A program made the translations under genes and the position numbers. Shown here one piece after another: positions 31,985 through 33,353 of a stretch of 33,353 nucleotides of DNA. The notes beneath the pieces were generated by a model. The model was not told the origin of the DNA. It worked only from the letters and a program-made list of their open reading frames with translations, and searched no databases. The stretch lies in assembly GCA_001799255.1 (NCBI GenBank), contig MGTC01000035.1, forward strand, positions 1 to 33,353, in the 5' to 3' direction. Position 1 is the first letter of the stretch. Every line of letters begins with the position of its first letter. The DNA is from Deltaproteobacteria bacterium RIFOXYD12_FULL_55_16 (GTDB lineage: Bacteria > Desulfobacterota > Desulfobulbia > Desulfobulbales > Desulfurivibrionaceae).

Positions 31985-33163
31985 TCATTCGAGACTGTCT
32001 TTAATGACTGTACTCTCTGTATTCCTCGTTTTCAGAAAAAGGATAGAAAACATGAAGCAATTAAAAACACCTTGAACCGAAATGGTCATCAGGGTCAGGG
32101 CGGGCACGACCTGCCGCATGGTCACATAGATATCGAGGGCGGGATACCCCTGCGAGTACCAGCCCCAGAAGTTGCCAATAAAGATACCCAGCCCGATCAG
32201 CCCCACCCCCGCGAAGGCAAGGAGAAATTTCTCCAGAGAGAATTTTTTAAGACGCTCAATGAACTTCGAGGTGATGGGCAAAAGACCGATGAGATGGGCA
32301 TAAAGATTGATGAAAAGCCCGGCGTAAATCACCTGGATGCCAACGATGGCCATAAAGGCCATGGTCAGCAGCGAATGCACCCCGAGATTGGCGGAGCCGA
32401 TCTGCACCTGCCCCCGAATGAGCAGGACACCCAAGATGAGCGCCGTGGCCACAAGGGCCGTGCCCGGATAGACAAACAGCCAGTTGGGCGCATGCAGCAG
32501 CATGAACCTGAGGTGCCGCCAGCCATCGTGCCAACGGCGCAGGTGCGGCGGGCGATTGCGGCCATCCTTATACAGGATGACGGGAACTTCCGTCATCCGC
32601 AGACCATTCAGCCTGCTCTTGATGACCATTTCTGAGGCCCACTCCATCCCGGTCGTCACCAGACCGATGGCCATCACCTTGTCGCGGCGAAAGGCGCGTA
32701 GGCCACAATGAAAATCACTGGTGGCGATATTGAAGAAAAGTCTGCCGACAAAGGTCAGCAACGGGTTGCCAAGCAATTGGTTCAAGGCGGGCATGGCGCC
32801 GGGCATGATCTTGCCCTTGAGCCTTGTCCCCATACAGATATCATAGCCTTCCTCAAGTTTCTCCAGCATGGGGTAGGCTTCATCGAAATGGTAACTGTCA
32901 TCACAGTCGCCCATAATGATAAACTTACCCTTGGCTTGCTGAATTCCGTATTGCAGGGCCGCGCCATACCCGCGCCTTGGACAGTGAACAACCCGCGCCC
33001 CCAGAGAGGCGGCAATTTTCTGGCTGCCGTCTGTCGAGCCATTATCGGAAATCAGCACCTCTCCATCGATCAGGTGTGTGGCAAGCAGCTCCTTCGCCCT
33101 GCCAATACAGACCGGCAGAGTAAGCGCCTCATTGAGGCAGGGCATAACGATGGATAGTTTCAT
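31985..33163 (-). CDS. Polyprenol-phosphate-sugar synthase-like GT2 with C-terminal membrane region
   Basis: The 392-residue protein starts with a DPM1-like GT2 domain (about 1-230): LSIVMPCLNEALTLPVCI, VLISDNGSTDGS, the GYGAALQYGI helix, and the metal motif GDCDDSYHF. Four or more hydrophobic segments follow (about 235-380), including LFVYPGTALVATALILGVLL and LLAFAGVGLIGLGIFIGNFW. This layout matches enzymes that move a sugar from a nucleotide to undecaprenyl or dolichyl phosphate, producing the lipid-linked donor used by GT-C transferases. That fits the downstream TMTC-like genes, which as GT-C enzymes would use such donors; this functional link is inference. Its ATG overlaps the stop of the upstream partial gene as ATGA, showing translational coupling. 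Confidence 0.87.
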   Translation of the reverse strand: MKLSIVMPCLNEALTLPVCIGRAKELLATHLIDGEVLISDNGSTDGSQKIAASLGARVVHCPRRGYGAALQYGIQQAKGKFIIMGDCDDSYHFDEAYPMLEKLEEGYDICMGTRLKGKIMPGAMPALNQLLGNPLLTFVGRLFFNIATSDFHCGLRAFRRDKVMAIGLVTTGMEWASEMVIKSRLNGLRMTEVPVILYKDGRNRPPHLRRWHDGWRHLRFMLLHAPNWLFVYPGTALVATALILGVLLIRGQVQIGSANLGVHSLLTMAFMAIVGIQVIYAGLFINLYAHLIGLLPITSKFIERLKKFSLEKFLLAFAGVGLIGLGIFIGNFWGWYSQGYPALDIYVTMRQVVPALTLMTISVQGVFNCFMFSILFLKTRNTESTVIKDSLE

Positions 33164-33353
33164 GGGCGGCTTCGCTTTTGGCTGGTTGTCTGAAAATGGG
33201 CGCGGTTATGGAAGGCGTCAAGAGCATGAGGATTATGCGCCACTCCGCCATTTTTTTCCAGTGGAATTTTCCAGATGTTGCCCATTGCCCGCGCAAAGAA
33301 CCGCGATAACTTCGACGGCAGGCCAGAGCGAACGCGGCCAGTCGAAGCGACGG
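33160..33353 (-). CDS. 3' end of an unrecognised gene in the glycosylation cluster
   Basis: A minus-strand frame is open from the right window edge and stops with TGA at 33160-33162, overlapping the ATG of the GT2 gene (ATGA). The last 63 residues include SRFFARAMGNIWKIPLEKNG and end QKRSRP. The ORF track omits it because its start lies outside the window. The four-base overlap and sense codon pattern support a real gene; no family can be assigned from this tail. Confidence 0.55.
   Translation of the reverse strand, partial: VASTGRVRSGLPSKLSRFFARAMGNIWKIPLEKNGGVAHNPHALDAFHNRAHFQTTSQKRSRP

Overview
The window looks like chromosomal DNA of an anaerobic, moderately GC-rich bacterium, most likely a member of the Desulfobacterota (Desulfobulbales-like sulfur or sulfate metabolisers). 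This is inferred from the combination of a CooC-type CODH maturation ATPase, a class I hybrid cluster protein, a single-chain pyruvate:ferredoxin oxidoreductase, a DUF2148 ferredoxin-like protein and a flagellar hook operon. No rRNA, tRNA, CRISPR array, transposase or phage gene was recognised.

Layout. Bases 1-2735 hold the end of flgD and an unusually long flgE, closed by a strong intrinsic terminator. A cooC-like gene is on the minus strand (2762-3520), followed by a REP-like inverted repeat. Bases 3867-8222 carry ileS-lspA-fabD, with a 14-unit heptanucleotide array between lspA and fabD. Next come a short AlbA_2 (Schlafen-like) gene and polA. A 328-base gap after polA holds an AT-rich hairpin and a long-helix, three-way-junction RNA-like structure that ends just before the Shine-Dalgarno sequence of a PpiD/SurA-type periplasmic foldase gene. 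plsY faces that gene across a GC-rich inverted-repeat element.

Bases 14332-19945 form a redox and stress region. It starts with an FNR/HcpR-class dyad placed exactly for class II activation of hcp. Then come a zinc-ribbon HD-domain protein, a 4Fe-4S protein, a small cysteine-rich protein made of two copies of one motif, a DUF2148 protein and an MFS transporter. cysE-type serine acetyltransferase and nifJ (PFOR) follow. An AT-rich gene for a U32-peptidase-like Fe-S protein (25255-26505) looks foreign.

The right end (26710-33353, all minus strand) is a glycan or protein-glycosylation cluster: the 3' end of an unknown gene, a polyprenol-phosphate-sugar-synthase-like GT2, a second GT2, and two tandem paralogous TMTC-like GT-C/TPR membrane proteins. 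Each paralog has a 19-unit heptanucleotide array inserted in frame in a loop.

The most notable signals are the structured RNA candidate before the foldase gene, the heptanucleotide repeat family present both between genes and in frame inside duplicated membrane proteins, a 29-base segment shared in inverted orientation by two distant gene ends, and the hcp-led redox cluster with its twin-motif cysteine protein. All family assignments come from reading motifs; no database search was possible.
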